Positions 50,897 to 61,376 of a DNA stretch of 64,000 nt are shown here, piece after piece. Below the pieces are notes generated by a model. It had not been told where the DNA came from. It searched no databases and saw nothing but the letters and a program-made list of their open reading frames with translations. The DNA lies in the NCBI RefSeq assembly GCF_002008365.1, contig NZ_MRDL01000015.1, positions 310,001-374,000 on the forward strand, written 5' to 3'. The position numbers and the translations under genes were made by a program. Position 1 is the stretch's first letter. Every line of letters begins with the position of its first letter. The DNA is from Rhizobium leguminosarum bv. viciae USDA 2370. Its GTDB lineage: Bacteria; Pseudomonadota; Alphaproteobacteria; Rhizobiales; Rhizobiaceae.

Positions 50897-53800
50897 TTAT
50901 CCGAGCGGATATCCCTCTTCGGGATCGGTGACTTCGCAGCCGTTGATTGACAGAGTGTAGCCGCTGCCATTGGACGCTTTTGAGACCGAAATGCGGTATT
51001 TGCCGCCGCCTTGCTCCACCTCTGCCGCAAAACCGTCCCATTCCGAAGGGAGCGACGGGCGCACGTAAATCCGGCCGTCCTTCAGCCGGATACCGAGGAT
51101 GCCCTCGACGGCGGCGCGATAGAGCCAGCCGGCTGACCCGGTATACCAAGTCCAGCCGCCGCGCGACGTACAAGGCTCGTTTCCGTAGACGTCGGCCGCC
51201 ACGACATAGGGTTCGACGCGGTATTGCTCCGCTGAAGCCTTGTCGAGCGCATGGGTGATCGGGTTGAGGATCTGGAAGCAGCGGAAGGCATCGTCGCCCC
51301 GCTTCAGCTCCGCCAGCGCCATCACGACCCAGGTCGCGGCATGGGTATATTGCCCGCCGTTTTCGCGCACGCCCGGCGGATAGGCCTTGATATAGCCGGG
51401 ATCCCTGGCGGAATTGACGAAAGGCGGCGTGAACAGCCGGATGATGCGGGCATCCTCGTCGACCAGCTGATCGAGCACCGCATCCATCGCCGTGACCGCG
51501 CGGGCCGGATCGCCCTCGCCCGACAGCACGCTCCAGGACTGCGCGATCGAATCGATCCGGCATTCGAGGCTTTCCCTGGAGCCGAGCAGCGCACCGTCGT
51601 CGAACGTGCCGCGGCGATAGTAGCCGCCATCCCAGGCCGCAGTTTCCAGCGCCTTCTTCAGCTCGGTGAGATGCGCCGACCAGCGCTCTGCACGGGCCGT
51701 GTCGCCGCGCTCTTCGGCATAGGGAATGAAGGAGCGCAATGCCCCCGCCAGGAACCAGCCGAGCCAGACGCTGGTGCCGCGCCCGCCGACGCCGACGCGG
51801 TTCATGCCGTCGTTCCAGTCGCCGCCAAGGAACAGCGGCAGGCCGTTGGCCCCCTTGCGAGCGATGGCGAGATCGAGCGCCAGCGCCGCGTGTTCGTAGA
51901 CGCTCGCCTTGTTCTCGGAGATCTCCGGCTTGTAGAACGAGTCGTGCTGGCCTTCGAGCAGTGCCGGCCCTTCCAGGAAGGCGATCTCCTCGTCGAGCAC
52001 GTTTTTGTCGCCGGTGACGCTGCAATAGTGGTGGATCGCGTAAGCGAGCCAGACGACGTCGTCGGAGATCAGCGTACGCACGCCCGCACCCGTTCCCGGC
52101 AGCCACCAATGCTGTACATCGCCTTCGCGGAATTGCCGCGACGCGGCATTCAGGATCTGGCGGCGGGCAAGCGAGGGCTCGTGCAGCACGAAGGCCAGCG
52201 TGTCCTGCAGCTGGTCGCGGAAGCCGAAGGCGCCGCTTGCCTGGTAGAAGGCGGTGCGGGCCATGATGCGGCAGCCGAGGCTCTGATAGGGCAGCCAGGT
52301 GTTGACGAGATTGTTCATCCCGCGATCTGGCGTCGATATCTGCAGCCTGCCGGTGAAATCCCGCCAGAAGGCGCGGTTTGCCTCGACGGTCTCGTCGAAC
52401 GAAGCCTTGCGGATGTCGGCGATGACAGTGCGCGCTTCTTCTTCCGTCGGCGTATCGCCGAGGAAGAATGTGAAGTCGCGCTCTTCGCCGGCGCCGAGCT
52501 CGATGTCGATTGCAAGCGCCGCGGCCGGATCGCCATCGAGTTCCGTCGCGCCGGAAAGAGCGGCGGCGGAGGTGACGGCCTGCGGTGCCTGGATCGTCCC
52601 CGCCTTACCGATGAATTCGCGCCGGCTTGCCGAGAAACTCGAAAGTGTCTCGCTCGCAGCGAAGAATGCAGTGCGGTTCGAAAAATCGATGCTGTAGGGA
52701 TTGGTGGCAAACAGCGCCCCCGTCTCCTCATCATGGCTCGACAGGATGAAAGGCACCGTGCGTCCCGGATTGCTGCCGAGAATCCATTCGACATAACCGT
52801 AGAGACGCAGCTTGCGGCCAGTCGAACCGGTGTTGCGCAGGCGCAGGCGTTGCAGTTTCACCGGCTTTTCGCGGTCGATCGTCTGCGTCAGCTCAAGCGC
52901 GATATCGTGCTGAACGCTGGAGAAGACGGAATAACCGAGCCCGTGGCGGGCTTCGAAACGGATGTCCGGCCGGCGGGAAAGTGTTGCGAACGGCGTCATG
53001 ACGGCACCGCTGTCCAGATCGGTGAGATAGAATGCCTCGCCCGAACGGTTGACCACCGCATCGTTCGACCAGGAGGTCAGCTGATAGTCGCGCGAATTGA
53101 CGCTCCAGGTGAAACCCGAGCCCTCGGCCGAAACGTGGAATCCGAAGCTGTCGTTGGAAATGACATTGATCCAGGGCTGCGGCGTCGCATGACCTCCAGG
53201 CAGCCGAACGACATATTCGCGTCCGTCGCGGGCAAAGCCGCCGATGCCGTTCCAGAAGTCGAGATCGCCTTCCTCCTCGATGATGACGGCGGGCACGACA
53301 GGTGGCGGCACCGGCGCAACACGCTTGACGGGGGCCTTGTTGCGCTCGACCCGTTCCATCTCCTGCAGTTCCTCCTTGGAGGGTGCAAACAGCGCGACGG
53401 CGCGGTTGATCTGGTCGACCACCTTGCCGTTCTTGGTGTGTAGCGTGACGCGGGAAGCCGCGATCAGCGCATGATAAGTTGCTTCTTCCATCAGGTCCTT
53501 GCGAACCGCAAAGATATGCTGGCGCAACCCGTCGGCCTGGCCCATGCGGCGCACGTTTTCGCACATGGCGTCGAGCGCATGCTGCATGTCCTGCGCATAG
53601 GACGAAGCGCGTTCGTTCATGATGACGAGATCGGCGGTGACGCCGCGCGAGCGCAGATATTCCTGCGCCAGCAGCGCCTCGCGGGCGATGTCGAGGTCCA
53701 TGTCATCGTTGATGCGCAGCGTGAAGATCGGGAAGTCGCCAGAGATCGCCAGCGGCCAGAGCGCCGATTGCGACTGCAGGCCGGCCTCGACGGTCGCCTC

Positions 53801-56800
53801 GTCCTTGCGCAGTTGCATGTCGGGATAGACGAGGTAGCGTCCGAGATGCTGGAAGGCGGCCGCCTGCTGGGAGGTGACGCCGACATGGCGCATCTGCACC
53901 TGCGTGCGTGTCCAGGCCTGGACGAGCTCGTGGGTGAAGGCATCGGGATGACGGTAGCGATTGACCGCCTTGTCGACTTCCTCGCGGCTTGGCGCCGCAA
54001 TCGTCCAGAAGATCACGCTGACTTTCTTGCCGGCCGGTACGCGGACGGTGCGACGCAGCGACATGACGGCATCGAGCATGAAGCCATCGCTGCCGGAAAG
54101 CGTGGCACCCGGATCGAAGGCCGCCGCATCGGCAAGGCTGCGGCCACGGCCGATGAACTTGCGCCGGTCGGTCTCGAATTCGGTATGGCGGGTGTCGCCG
54201 GCATTGTCGACGATCAGATGTGCGATGCTGATATTCGGCTCGTTCGGGTCGCGCTTGTTGCGTTCGGCGCGGATGACGTCGCCGCGCTTGCCGATCTCTG
54301 TCTTGACGAACATGCGGGCGAATGCCGGATGCGCATTGTCGGTATCGTCGGAGGTGATCACCGGTTCGAGATAGGAGGTGACCTCGATGAAACGGTCTTC
54401 CGTGCCCATGTTGAGCAGCGTGACGCGACGGGCCTCGGCATCATGCTCGGTGGCGACGATGCATTCCACCTCGCTTGTGAGGTCGCCGACCATCTTGGTG
54501 AACTGCGCCTTCTCGTCGGCGAATTCGACCTTGATCTTTTCGCCTTCGACGCCCTTCGGCTCTGATGTCGCCGACCACCATTCGTTGGTGGCGGTATCGC
54601 GCAGGAAGATGAAGCTGCCCCAGCGGTCTTCAGTCGGATCAGGCTTCCAGCGGGAAACGGAAAGATTGTTCCAGCGGGAATAACCGGCGCCCGTCGCCGT
54701 CAGCATCACCGAATAATGACCGTTCGACAGGAAGACGAGTTCGCGGTCACGGGAAGCCGGATCGCTGATCTTCCTGAGCTCGGGCCGCAGGAGATCGTCC
54801 TGGATGCTGGCCGGTGTGTCGGATTCATGCTTGCCGCTCATGACAGGAATGTCGCGAGGCGCTTTTTCCTGCAGCAGCAACTCCGCCGCCTCGATGACGG
54901 GATCGGCGTGGAAGAGCTCGCGCAGATGACCATTGAAGGCGACGTTGGCGACCGCCGCGATCGACATGCCGTGATGGTGGGCATAATAGTTGTAGACCAC
55001 CGCGCATTTCTTGCCTTCCGGCACGCGCGTCGGCGTGAAGTCGACGGCGTCGTGGAAGCCGAACTTGCCGAGTGCGCCGAGCTTGCGCAGCTTTTGCAGG
55101 TTTTCCAGCGCGGCCGGCGGATCGTACTGGCTGGCAAGCAGCGAGGCATAGGGCGCGATGACGGCATTGTGGCCGAGGCCGCGCTTCAGACCGAGCGTGG
55201 GCACGCCGAAATTCGTGTACTGATAATTGAGGTTATGGTCGCGGGCATTGAAGGCCGCTTCCGAAATGCCCCACGGAATACCGAGTTTGCGGGCGTAATT
55301 CATCTGCTCGACGACGACCAGATTGTTGGTCTGGTTGAGAATACCCCCGCCGCGCTCCTGCATGACGAGCGGCGGCATCAGATATTCGAACATCGAACCG
55401 GACCAGGAAACCAGCGCACCGCGCGACCCCACAGGCACGACCTGGCGGCCGAGGCGATACCAGTGTTCCGTCGGCAGGTCGCCCTTGGCGATGCCGAAGA
55501 GGCTGGTCAGGCGGCATTCCGATGCGAGAAGGTCATAACAGGCCTGGTCGAGTTCACCGCTTTCGACGCGATAGCCGATCGACAGCAGACGACGCTCCGG
55601 CCGGAACAGGAAGCCGAAATCCATCGAGAAGGCGAGATCGCGCGCCTTGTCGCGCAGCGCCACCAGGCGCGGCCGCAGCGCATCGACTTTGGAAAGGTCG
55701 AAGGTGCTGTCGGAAATATGCGCCTCGCAGACCTTCACCAGGGATGCCGCCCATTGGGTGACCTCTTCGCTCTGCTTCGACTTGACCTCATGGTCGAGAT
55801 TGGCGGCGAGCTTCTCGATGTCGCGCGCGAGAACCGCAAGGTTGATGATGCGGATCGAGGCGAATTCGTGCTCGCGTTTGACGGCGGCAAGCGCGTTCTG
55901 GAAGCCGACGATGCGCTCCTCCAGGCGCCGACGCAGCGGGCGCACGGTCTTGCGGTCATCGGGCAGGTCCGCCAGCACTTCTCGGAGAATGCCGGCCGTG
56001 TCGCCGACGCCGTCGAGATTGCCCTGCATATGGGCGGACGGCGCCTCGGCCCAGTTGCGGCAGGCCGACGAAATGGCGATCAGATGGCCGGCGAGATTGC
56101 CGCTGTCGACGGCCGAGACGTAACGGGGGCCCAGCGTCTGCAGCGTATCGGTGTGATACCAGTTGAACAGATGGCCGCGGAATTTCTCCATTCTGTCGAT
56201 CGTCGCGATCGTCTGCTCCAGCCGTTCGAGCGTCTTCTCGAAGGAGAACCAGCCAAAATGCCGGCCGGAAACGACGGAAAGCAGATAGACGCCGATATTG
56301 GTCGGCGAGGTGCGCGCCGCGACAATCACATGCGGCGTTTCCTGGATATTGTCCGGCGGCAGATAGTTCTGCTCGGCCGTCGTGAAGGTCTCGAAATAAC
56401 GCCAGGTGCGCCGGGCGATCTTGCGCAGTTCGCTCGACACGGAATCGGCGACCTCGAGCCGGTCCTCGGTCTCCGCCGACTGGCTGACATACCAGGCGAC
56501 AACCGGCGACAGGATCCACAGCAGCGCGAAGGGAATGCCGACAAGGAAGGCGTTGTCGCCGGGAAGAGCTGCGAAACCGAGCGCCAGCAGCGCCAACGCC
56601 GGTGCATGCCACATCGCCTTGTAATAGGAGATCAACGTGCCCTGGCCGCCGGCCTGAACGCTGGCAGCGGTCCGCCACTGCAGCATCAGCTTGCGGCTGA
56701 CGAACAGGCGATAGAGCGAACGGCCGATCGCATCCGCCATCATGCAAGCCGAATCGGCGATGAAGACGATGCGCAGCGCAACCTGGGCGTTGGCGGCCGT

Positions 56801-59416
56801 GATATCGGACCAGACCGTATAGAGATGGGCGCGGGCGATGATATCGCTGGTGCGCGGGATGATGCCGTTGATGAGCGACAGCGTCGGCGCGACGAAGAGG
56901 CAGAAGATCAGCAGAATCTGCCAGATCAGCGCGCCGAGCGGACCCATGAAATACCAGCCGAGCACGGAGGCGAAGAACCAGGCGATCGGCGTCAGCGAGC
57001 GGCGCAGATTGTCGAACATCTTCCAACGGCCGAGTGCCGTGACGCCGTATTTCGGATTGAACATGTAGGGGAGAAGCTGCCAGTCGCCGCGCGCCCAGCG
57101 ATGCTGGCGCGAAGTTTCCACCTCGTAGCGGATCGGGAAATCCTCCACCAGTTCGAGATCGGTGACGAGCGCGCAACGCGCCATCGAGCCTTCGAGAAGA
57201 TCGTGGCTGAGCACGGAGTTCTCGTCGATCCGGCCCTTCAACGACGCTTCGAAGGCATCGACATGGTAAAGGCCCTTGCCGGTGAAGGTGCCTTCGCCGG
57301 CGAGATCCTGATAGACGTCGGAAACGGTGAAGACGTAAGGATCGAGGCCACGGTTGATAGAAAAGACGCGCTGGAAGACCGACGCGTCCTTGCCCGTCGT
57401 CAGCGACGGGGTGACCCGCGGCTGCAAGACGCCATAGCCGCTTTCGACGCGGCCGGTTTTCGGATTGATGACCGGGCGGTTGATCGGATGATAGAGCTTG
57501 CCGACGAGCTTGGTGACAGCATCGCGCATCAGGCGCGTATCGGCATCGAGCGTCATGACATATTGCACATTGGCCGGCACGGTATTGGCGCCCGGCAGGT
57601 AGGTCGTGTCGCGGTCGCCGCGCAGAAGCATGTTCAGCTCGTGCAGCTTGCCGCGCTTGCGCTCCCAGCCCATCCAGACGCCTTCCGCGGGATTGTAGAG
57701 GCGGCGGCGATGCAACAGATAGAAACGCGTCTTGCCGTCATAGGCATAGCGGGCGGAGAGATTGGCGATCTCGCGCCTGGCATAATCGAGAACCTCGAGA
57801 TCGGCAGGCGTTTCCTCGACCTCGCTGTCCGGCCAGTCGCTGAGCATCGCGAAATAGATCTCGCCGCGCGGATTGGCGAGATAGTGAACCTCGAGATTGC
57901 GCACGTGATCGTCGACGCTGTCACGGTTCGAGATCAGGCAGGGCACGACGAGCAGCGTGCGCGCATCTTCCGGAATGCCTTCCTTGAACTCGTAGCCGAC
58001 GAGGCGCGCCGGCGTCACGAAGAAGGATAGCAAGGTGTTGAAGAGACCTGTCGCCCCCTCCGACGCCGGCACCGAGAACATGATCAGCAGCAGGGCGATT
58101 TCAAACGCACCCATGCCGGCATTCGCCATGAACTTGCCGACGATCGCCATGGCGATGATGGTCAGCAGCATGACGGGCACGGCAATCGCCAGCCAGTTGA
58201 ACCGGCGCACGGCGCGCACAAAATGCTGGATGACCGTCGGGCGATAGTTCGCCCGTGCTTCGAGCTTCGGCCGCTGCGCGCCGGACAGGAAGCCGCCGAC
58301 ATTCGGTTCGTGCGGCTGCGGCTCGTCGGAGGCCTTGGCGGCGTCAGTCATGTCCAGCGCCAGCTGGGCGATTTCCATTTCCGTCAGCGGCGAGCGCTTG
58401 GCCAGCTTCTCGATCTGTTTGCGATATTTGTTGCGCGAGCCGGAATCGAGGATGCCGTAATCCGAATGCTCCCAGAGCAGCTTGTCGACATGGCTGACCT
58501 GCTCGACCCAGACCGACCATTCGGCATCATCGATCTCGCGAAGGCTGCGGATGATGTTGCCCATCGTCACGTTGCCGGAAGAGAGTCGGCTGTGTTCGGC
58601 TGTCGTCGTCTCTTCGGTGTTGCGGCCGAGCTCTTCCAGCCGCGCGTCGAGCCAGGTGATCGCCAGGCTCGACGTCTGCGAGCCGTCGCGCAGGCGATAG
58701 AGGAACTGCGTCGAGAAGGTATTGTCCTCGGCAAGCGATTCCAGCGTCTTCAGATAGGCGGTCGCCCCGGCTGGATCCGTTAGGCGCACCAATTCATCGG
58801 CCGCCTCGTTGGCGCGGCGACGCAGGCGGCGGCTTGCTTCGACACGGCTCGAAATGCGGCGAAGGTTTTCGACGAGCACATAGCGCACGAGGGAGGGCAA
58901 CGCCCAGAGTTCGCCGATCCTGAGCGTCTCGCTGGCCTGGAAGCCATCGACCAGCGCCGTCAGGCTTTCCTGCGAGATCGTGCTGTGGGTATGAGCGACA
59001 TAGAGCCAGGCAAGCACGAGGGTGCGCGGCACCTCGACGCCGCCGACGACCATGGTCGGCAATTCGCGATAGAAGCGGCGAGGGAAGTCGCGCCGCACCT
59101 CCTGGATCGCCTCTTCGACGATATAATGATTGTCCAGCAGCCATTCTGCCGCCGGCGTGATCGTCTCGCCGGCTTCGACGTCAGTCGCCGTGGTCCGGTA
59201 GACACGCAGAATTTCCTTCTCGTTTTCCTTATGGCGGGCGAAGAAATCGAAGGGAGCGAAAGCCGGCAGCTTGTCGACGCCGTTGCGGGCGACCGCATCG
59301 CCCATCGCCTTGATGTCCTCGATGGAAAGATAGGTCGAGCGGATCGAATCGTTATGATCGATCTGCTTCGTCTCGGGTTCGCGCGAAAGGCTCGGAGAAA
59401 GATTGGAAATAGACAT
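50897..59416 (-). CDS. ndvB: Cyclic beta-1,2-glucan synthase
   Basis: 2839 residues, matching the giant NdvB/ChvB/Cgs family. Inner-membrane enzyme that initiates, elongates, cyclises and trims UDP-glucose-derived beta-1,2-glucan. N-terminal region with first membrane helices near residues 400-460; GT84 catalytic module with TLDADTRLMRD near 622 and QHRWARGDW (QxxRW) near 770; membrane helices to about 990; glycoamylase-like segment FEYLMPPLVMQERGGG near 1340; and a C-terminal GH94 phosphorylase-like module with GGDWNDGMNRVG near 2535, which controls chain length. Product export is by NdvA, encoded convergently. Confidence 0.96.
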   Translation of the reverse strand: MSISNLSPSLSREPETKQIDHNDSIRSTYLSIEDIKAMGDAVARNGVDKLPAFAPFDFFARHKENEKEILRVYRTTATDVEAGETITPAAEWLLDNHYIVEEAIQEVRRDFPRRFYRELPTMVVGGVEVPRTLVLAWLYVAHTHSTISQESLTALVDGFQASETLRIGELWALPSLVRYVLVENLRRISSRVEASRRLRRRANEAADELVRLTDPAGATAYLKTLESLAEDNTFSTQFLYRLRDGSQTSSLAITWLDARLEELGRNTEETTTAEHSRLSSGNVTMGNIIRSLREIDDAEWSVWVEQVSHVDKLLWEHSDYGILDSGSRNKYRKQIEKLAKRSPLTEMEIAQLALDMTDAAKASDEPQPHEPNVGGFLSGAQRPKLEARANYRPTVIQHFVRAVRRFNWLAIAVPVMLLTIIAMAIVGKFMANAGMGAFEIALLLIMFSVPASEGATGLFNTLLSFFVTPARLVGYEFKEGIPEDARTLLVVPCLISNRDSVDDHVRNLEVHYLANPRGEIYFAMLSDWPDSEVEETPADLEVLDYARREIANLSARYAYDGKTRFYLLHRRRLYNPAEGVWMGWERKRGKLHELNMLLRGDRDTTYLPGANTVPANVQYVMTLDADTRLMRDAVTKLVGKLYHPINRPVINPKTGRVESGYGVLQPRVTPSLTTGKDASVFQRVFSINRGLDPYVFTVSDVYQDLAGEGTFTGKGLYHVDAFEASLKGRIDENSVLSHDLLEGSMARCALVTDLELVEDFPIRYEVETSRQHRWARGDWQLLPYMFNPKYGVTALGRWKMFDNLRRSLTPIAWFFASVLGWYFMGPLGALIWQILLIFCLFVAPTLSLINGIIPRTSDIIARAHLYTVWSDITAANAQVALRIVFIADSACMMADAIGRSLYRLFVSRKLMLQWRTAASVQAGGQGTLISYYKAMWHAPALALLALGFAALPGDNAFLVGIPFALLWILSPVVAWYVSQSAETEDRLEVADSVSSELRKIARRTWRYFETFTTAEQNYLPPDNIQETPHVIVAARTSPTNIGVYLLSVVSGRHFGWFSFEKTLERLEQTIATIDRMEKFRGHLFNWYHTDTLQTLGPRYVSAVDSGNLAGHLIAISSACRNWAEAPSAHMQGNLDGVGDTAGILREVLADLPDDRKTVRPLRRRLEERIVGFQNALAAVKREHEFASIRIINLAVLARDIEKLAANLDHEVKSKQSEEVTQWAASLVKVCEAHISDSTFDLSKVDALRPRLVALRDKARDLAFSMDFGFLFRPERRLLSIGYRVESGELDQACYDLLASECRLTSLFGIAKGDLPTEHWYRLGRQVVPVGSRGALVSWSGSMFEYLMPPLVMQERGGGILNQTNNLVVVEQMNYARKLGIPWGISEAAFNARDHNLNYQYTNFGVPTLGLKRGLGHNAVIAPYASLLASQYDPPAALENLQKLRKLGALGKFGFHDAVDFTPTRVPEGKKCAVVYNYYAHHHGMSIAAVANVAFNGHLRELFHADPVIEAAELLLQEKAPRDIPVMSGKHESDTPASIQDDLLRPELRKISDPASRDRELVFLSNGHYSVMLTATGAGYSRWNNLSVSRWKPDPTEDRWGSFIFLRDTATNEWWSATSEPKGVEGEKIKVEFADEKAQFTKMVGDLTSEVECIVATEHDAEARRVTLLNMGTEDRFIEVTSYLEPVITSDDTDNAHPAFARMFVKTEIGKRGDVIRAERNKRDPNEPNISIAHLIVDNAGDTRHTEFETDRRKFIGRGRSLADAAAFDPGATLSGSDGFMLDAVMSLRRTVRVPAGKKVSVIFWTIAAPSREEVDKAVNRYRHPDAFTHELVQAWTRTQVQMRHVGVTSQQAAAFQHLGRYLVYPDMQLRKDEATVEAGLQSQSALWPLAISGDFPIFTLRINDDMDLDIAREALLAQEYLRSRGVTADLVIMNERASSYAQDMQHALDAMCENVRRMGQADGLRQHIFAVRKDLMEEATYHALIAASRVTLHTKNGKVVDQINRAVALFAPSKEELQEMERVERNKAPVKRVAPVPPPVVPAVIIEEEGDLDFWNGIGGFARDGREYVVRLPGGHATPQPWINVISNDSFGFHVSAEGSGFTWSVNSRDYQLTSWSNDAVVNRSGEAFYLTDLDSGAVMTPFATLSRRPDIRFEARHGLGYSVFSSVQHDIALELTQTIDREKPVKLQRLRLRNTGSTGRKLRLYGYVEWILGSNPGRTVPFILSSHDEETGALFATNPYSIDFSNRTAFFAASETLSSFSASRREFIGKAGTIQAPQAVTSAAALSGATELDGDPAAALAIDIELGAGEERDFTFFLGDTPTEEEARTVIADIRKASFDETVEANRAFWRDFTGRLQISTPDRGMNNLVNTWLPYQSLGCRIMARTAFYQASGAFGFRDQLQDTLAFVLHEPSLARRQILNAASRQFREGDVQHWWLPGTGAGVRTLISDDVVWLAYAIHHYCSVTGDKNVLDEEIAFLEGPALLEGQHDSFYKPEISENKASVYEHAALALDLAIARKGANGLPLFLGGDWNDGMNRVGVGGRGTSVWLGWFLAGALRSFIPYAEERGDTARAERWSAHLTELKKALETAAWDGGYYRRGTFDDGALLGSRESLECRIDSIAQSWSVLSGEGDPARAVTAMDAVLDQLVDEDARIIRLFTPPFVNSARDPGYIKAYPPGVRENGGQYTHAATWVVMALAELKRGDDAFRCFQILNPITHALDKASAEQYRVEPYVVAADVYGNEPCTSRGGWTWYTGSAGWLYRAAVEGILGIRLKDGRIYVRPSLPSEWDGFAAEVEQGGGKYRISVSKASNGSGYTLSINGCEVTDPEEGYPLG

Positions 59417-59983
59417 GGGTTCGGTTCTGGATCCAAACGAAGTTATGGCTGTTTTGCTCAGCCTTTTGCACTGCTTATCATGACTGCTACATGAACGGAG
59501 CCCTATTCTTCAAAGATCGATGAAGTGGGGGTGAACGACACTTGGCAAGCGATGCAGACGGGCTAAGCCCTGGTTCAGGACGCGGCCCGACAGGATCGAG
59601 ACCATCGATACCTCTCCGCGAAAGCCATGTCGAAAATTTGGACACTATCGGGATAATTCAAGTCAAGAGGCGTTCACCGCTTGCCCGGCGAGCTTGTCTG
59701 GGCGGTGGGAATGACGAAAATGCCGGCCCCTGGTCCCGGCGATCAACGGCTTCGATTTCAGAAAAAGAAAAGAAGACGATCGCCAGATCCTACGCCTGAC
59801 AGCGATTTGGGCGAGCTTGCACCCCGCGCTTGAGCAAGTTCGCCGTGGCGCGCTTTGGATGGCGTGAAAAGAATAGAAGAATGATGATGAGTGGGAAAGC
59901 CGAGACAAATTAATGTTCGGAATTCAATAAGGGCGGAAACCGCCGCAGCGCCGGCACCTGCCGACGCTTAATCATCCACCGGA
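59417..59983. other. 567-base gap upstream of ndvB, no gene recognised
   Basis: Must contain the ndvB promoter. Several short open frames are present without ribosome binding sites or similarity. No repeat of the families listed elsewhere was seen. Confidence 0.4.
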
Positions 59984-60148
59984 TTACCCGACGACGCCGC
60001 AAACCATGGCCACGACGAACAGGAACGCCGCGGTGAAGATCGCTCCATGAAGCACCGTCTGAAGCCTGTGGCGCGTGGTGAGCGGCTTCTTGGTCGGTAC
60101 GGAACCATACTGGTTCACGTGAGCATGCGAAATACCCAGATCTGCCAT
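59984..60148 (-). CDS. Hypothetical 54-residue membrane protein
   Basis: ATG at 60148 with GGAGGCGAC upstream. Sequence starts MADLGISHAHVNQYGSVPTK, then a basic stretch (TTRHRLQTVLHG) and one hydrophobic helix AIFTAAFLFVVAMVCGVVG to the stop. This is a plausible small inner-membrane protein upstream of ndvB. No family recognised. Confidence 0.65.
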   Translation of the reverse strand: MADLGISHAHVNQYGSVPTKKPLTTRHRLQTVLHGAIFTAAFLFVVAMVCGVVG

Positions 60149-60275
60149 ATGTCGCCTCCGTTGTTCTCGTGCGGCCGGTTGTGCGGCTCGCGCTTATATT
60201 CTTATTTTCTCTATCAAGTAGGTAGAGATAAAATTCCGTCTAGAGCGAACGGAAGAGAAAATTCAACCAGCCCTT

Positions 60276-60464
60276 TTAGCAGAGCGTGCGCCATGCCCAG
60301 ATCAACGAGCGCTCGACGGCACTCTCCTTCTCAGGCGGGTTGGAGGAAGCCTCGATCAGCCGGCGGTCCTTTTCCGCGGGAAGGGATACCGAAATCTGTT
60401 CCCGGCGATCGGTTTTCACCGGAGGATCGAGGTAGCCCATGGTCATCCCACCGAGAAAGAACAT
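60276..60464 (-). CDS. Hypothetical 62-residue protein
   Basis: ATG at 60464 with GGAGG at good spacing. Starts MFFLGGMTMGYLDPPVKTDR, then charged helical sequence (PAEKDRRLIEASSNPPEKES) and AVERSLIWAWRTLC. No domain recognised. The strong ribosome binding site supports translation. Same strand as the next small gene, 127 bases downstream. Confidence 0.55.
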   Translation of the reverse strand: MFFLGGMTMGYLDPPVKTDRREQISVSLPAEKDRRLIEASSNPPEKESAVERSLIWAWRTLC

Positions 60465-60626
60465 GCTTCAACCTCCATCGATCACGAAAGCTAACAAACG
60501 TTAACGGGATCATGACAGAAGCAAGGCAGCTGTCAATAGTCTAGTTGAATGGTCGTCTTTTAGGAAAACATTATCCTTAACAGCGCCGCCGATCTTTTCT
60601 TTTCAAAGGTTTGAAAAGATTGGCCT

Positions 60627-61376
60627 TCAGGCTTTGACGAAACCCTTGCTCGCGATCATCAAATTTCTCGTATAATCCTCGTGAACCGCACCCGCCGCCA
60701 GTTCCTGCGAGCTCAACCGCTCGACGACGGCGCCGTTGCGCATCACGGCGAGCCGCTCACACATATGGGTGACGACACCGAGATCATGGCTCACCATCAC
60801 GAAGGTGAGCTTGCGGTCGCGTCGGATCTGCTCCAGCAGGTTCAGCACCTCGGCCTGCACCGAGGCGTCGAGCGCCGATGTCGGCTCGTCGAGCAGCAGG
60901 ATTGACGGTTCCACGATCAGCGCCCGGGCGATCGCCACACGCTGGCGCTGGCCGCCGGAGAGCTGGTGCGGGTAGCGGAAACGGAAACCATTGCCGAGGC
61001 CGACCTCGTCGAGCGCCCGGGCGATGCGCTTCTCGCTGTCGGCGATGCCGTGGATTGCAAGCGGTTCGAGCAGAAGCCGGTCGATGGTCTGGCGCGGATG
61101 CAGCGAACCATAAGGATCCTGGAAGACCATTTGCACGCGCCGGTAGAAGACTTTGCTGCGCTTCGAACCTTTCAACACTTCGTCGTCGATGTGGATCGCG
61201 CCGCCGCTGATCGGCGCAAGCCCGGCAACGGCCCGCAGCAAGGTCGATTTTCCCGAGCCGGACTCACCGACGAGGCCAAAGGATTCGCCGCGTTCGACGG
61301 CGATGCTGACATCCTTCAGCGCATGAAAATGGTCGTAGACGACGCTGAGATTGTCGACTTGAAGAGCTGCGCTCAT
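60627..61376 (-). CDS. Peptide-type ABC transporter ATP-binding protein (DppF/OppF-like)
   Basis: 249 residues from the ATG at 61376, which overlaps the upstream gene stop (ATGA). Walker A GESGSGKSTLLRAVAG near residue 39, signature LSGGQRQRVAIARAL near 138 and Walker B ILLLDEPTSALDASV near 158. Shorter than many OppF proteins because the C-terminal oligopeptide-binding extension is brief. Last gene of a four-gene overlapping unit. Confidence 0.9.
   Translation of the reverse strand: MSAALQVDNLSVVYDHFHALKDVSIAVERGESFGLVGESGSGKSTLLRAVAGLAPISGGAIHIDDEVLKGSKRSKVFYRRVQMVFQDPYGSLHPRQTIDRLLLEPLAIHGIADSEKRIARALDEVGLGNGFRFRYPHQLSGGQRQRVAIARALIVEPSILLLDEPTSALDASVQAEVLNLLEQIRRDRKLTFVMVSHDLGVVTHMCERLAVMRNGAVVERLSSQELAAGAVHEDYTRNLMIASKGFVKA

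Noticed and set aside
51251..53443. 730-codon open frame on the plus strand
   Set aside because: Antisense to the ndvB C-terminal module, Arg/Asp/Gln-rich composition without recognisable domain or start site.
54716..58030. 1104-codon open frame on the plus strand
   Set aside because: It is antisense to ndvB; the minus-strand frame has clear glucan synthase motifs, and long antisense frames are common in G+C-rich coding DNA.
60047..60544. 165-codon plus-strand frame
   Set aside because: It overlaps two minus-strand small genes with strong ribosome binding sites and has no recognisable product.
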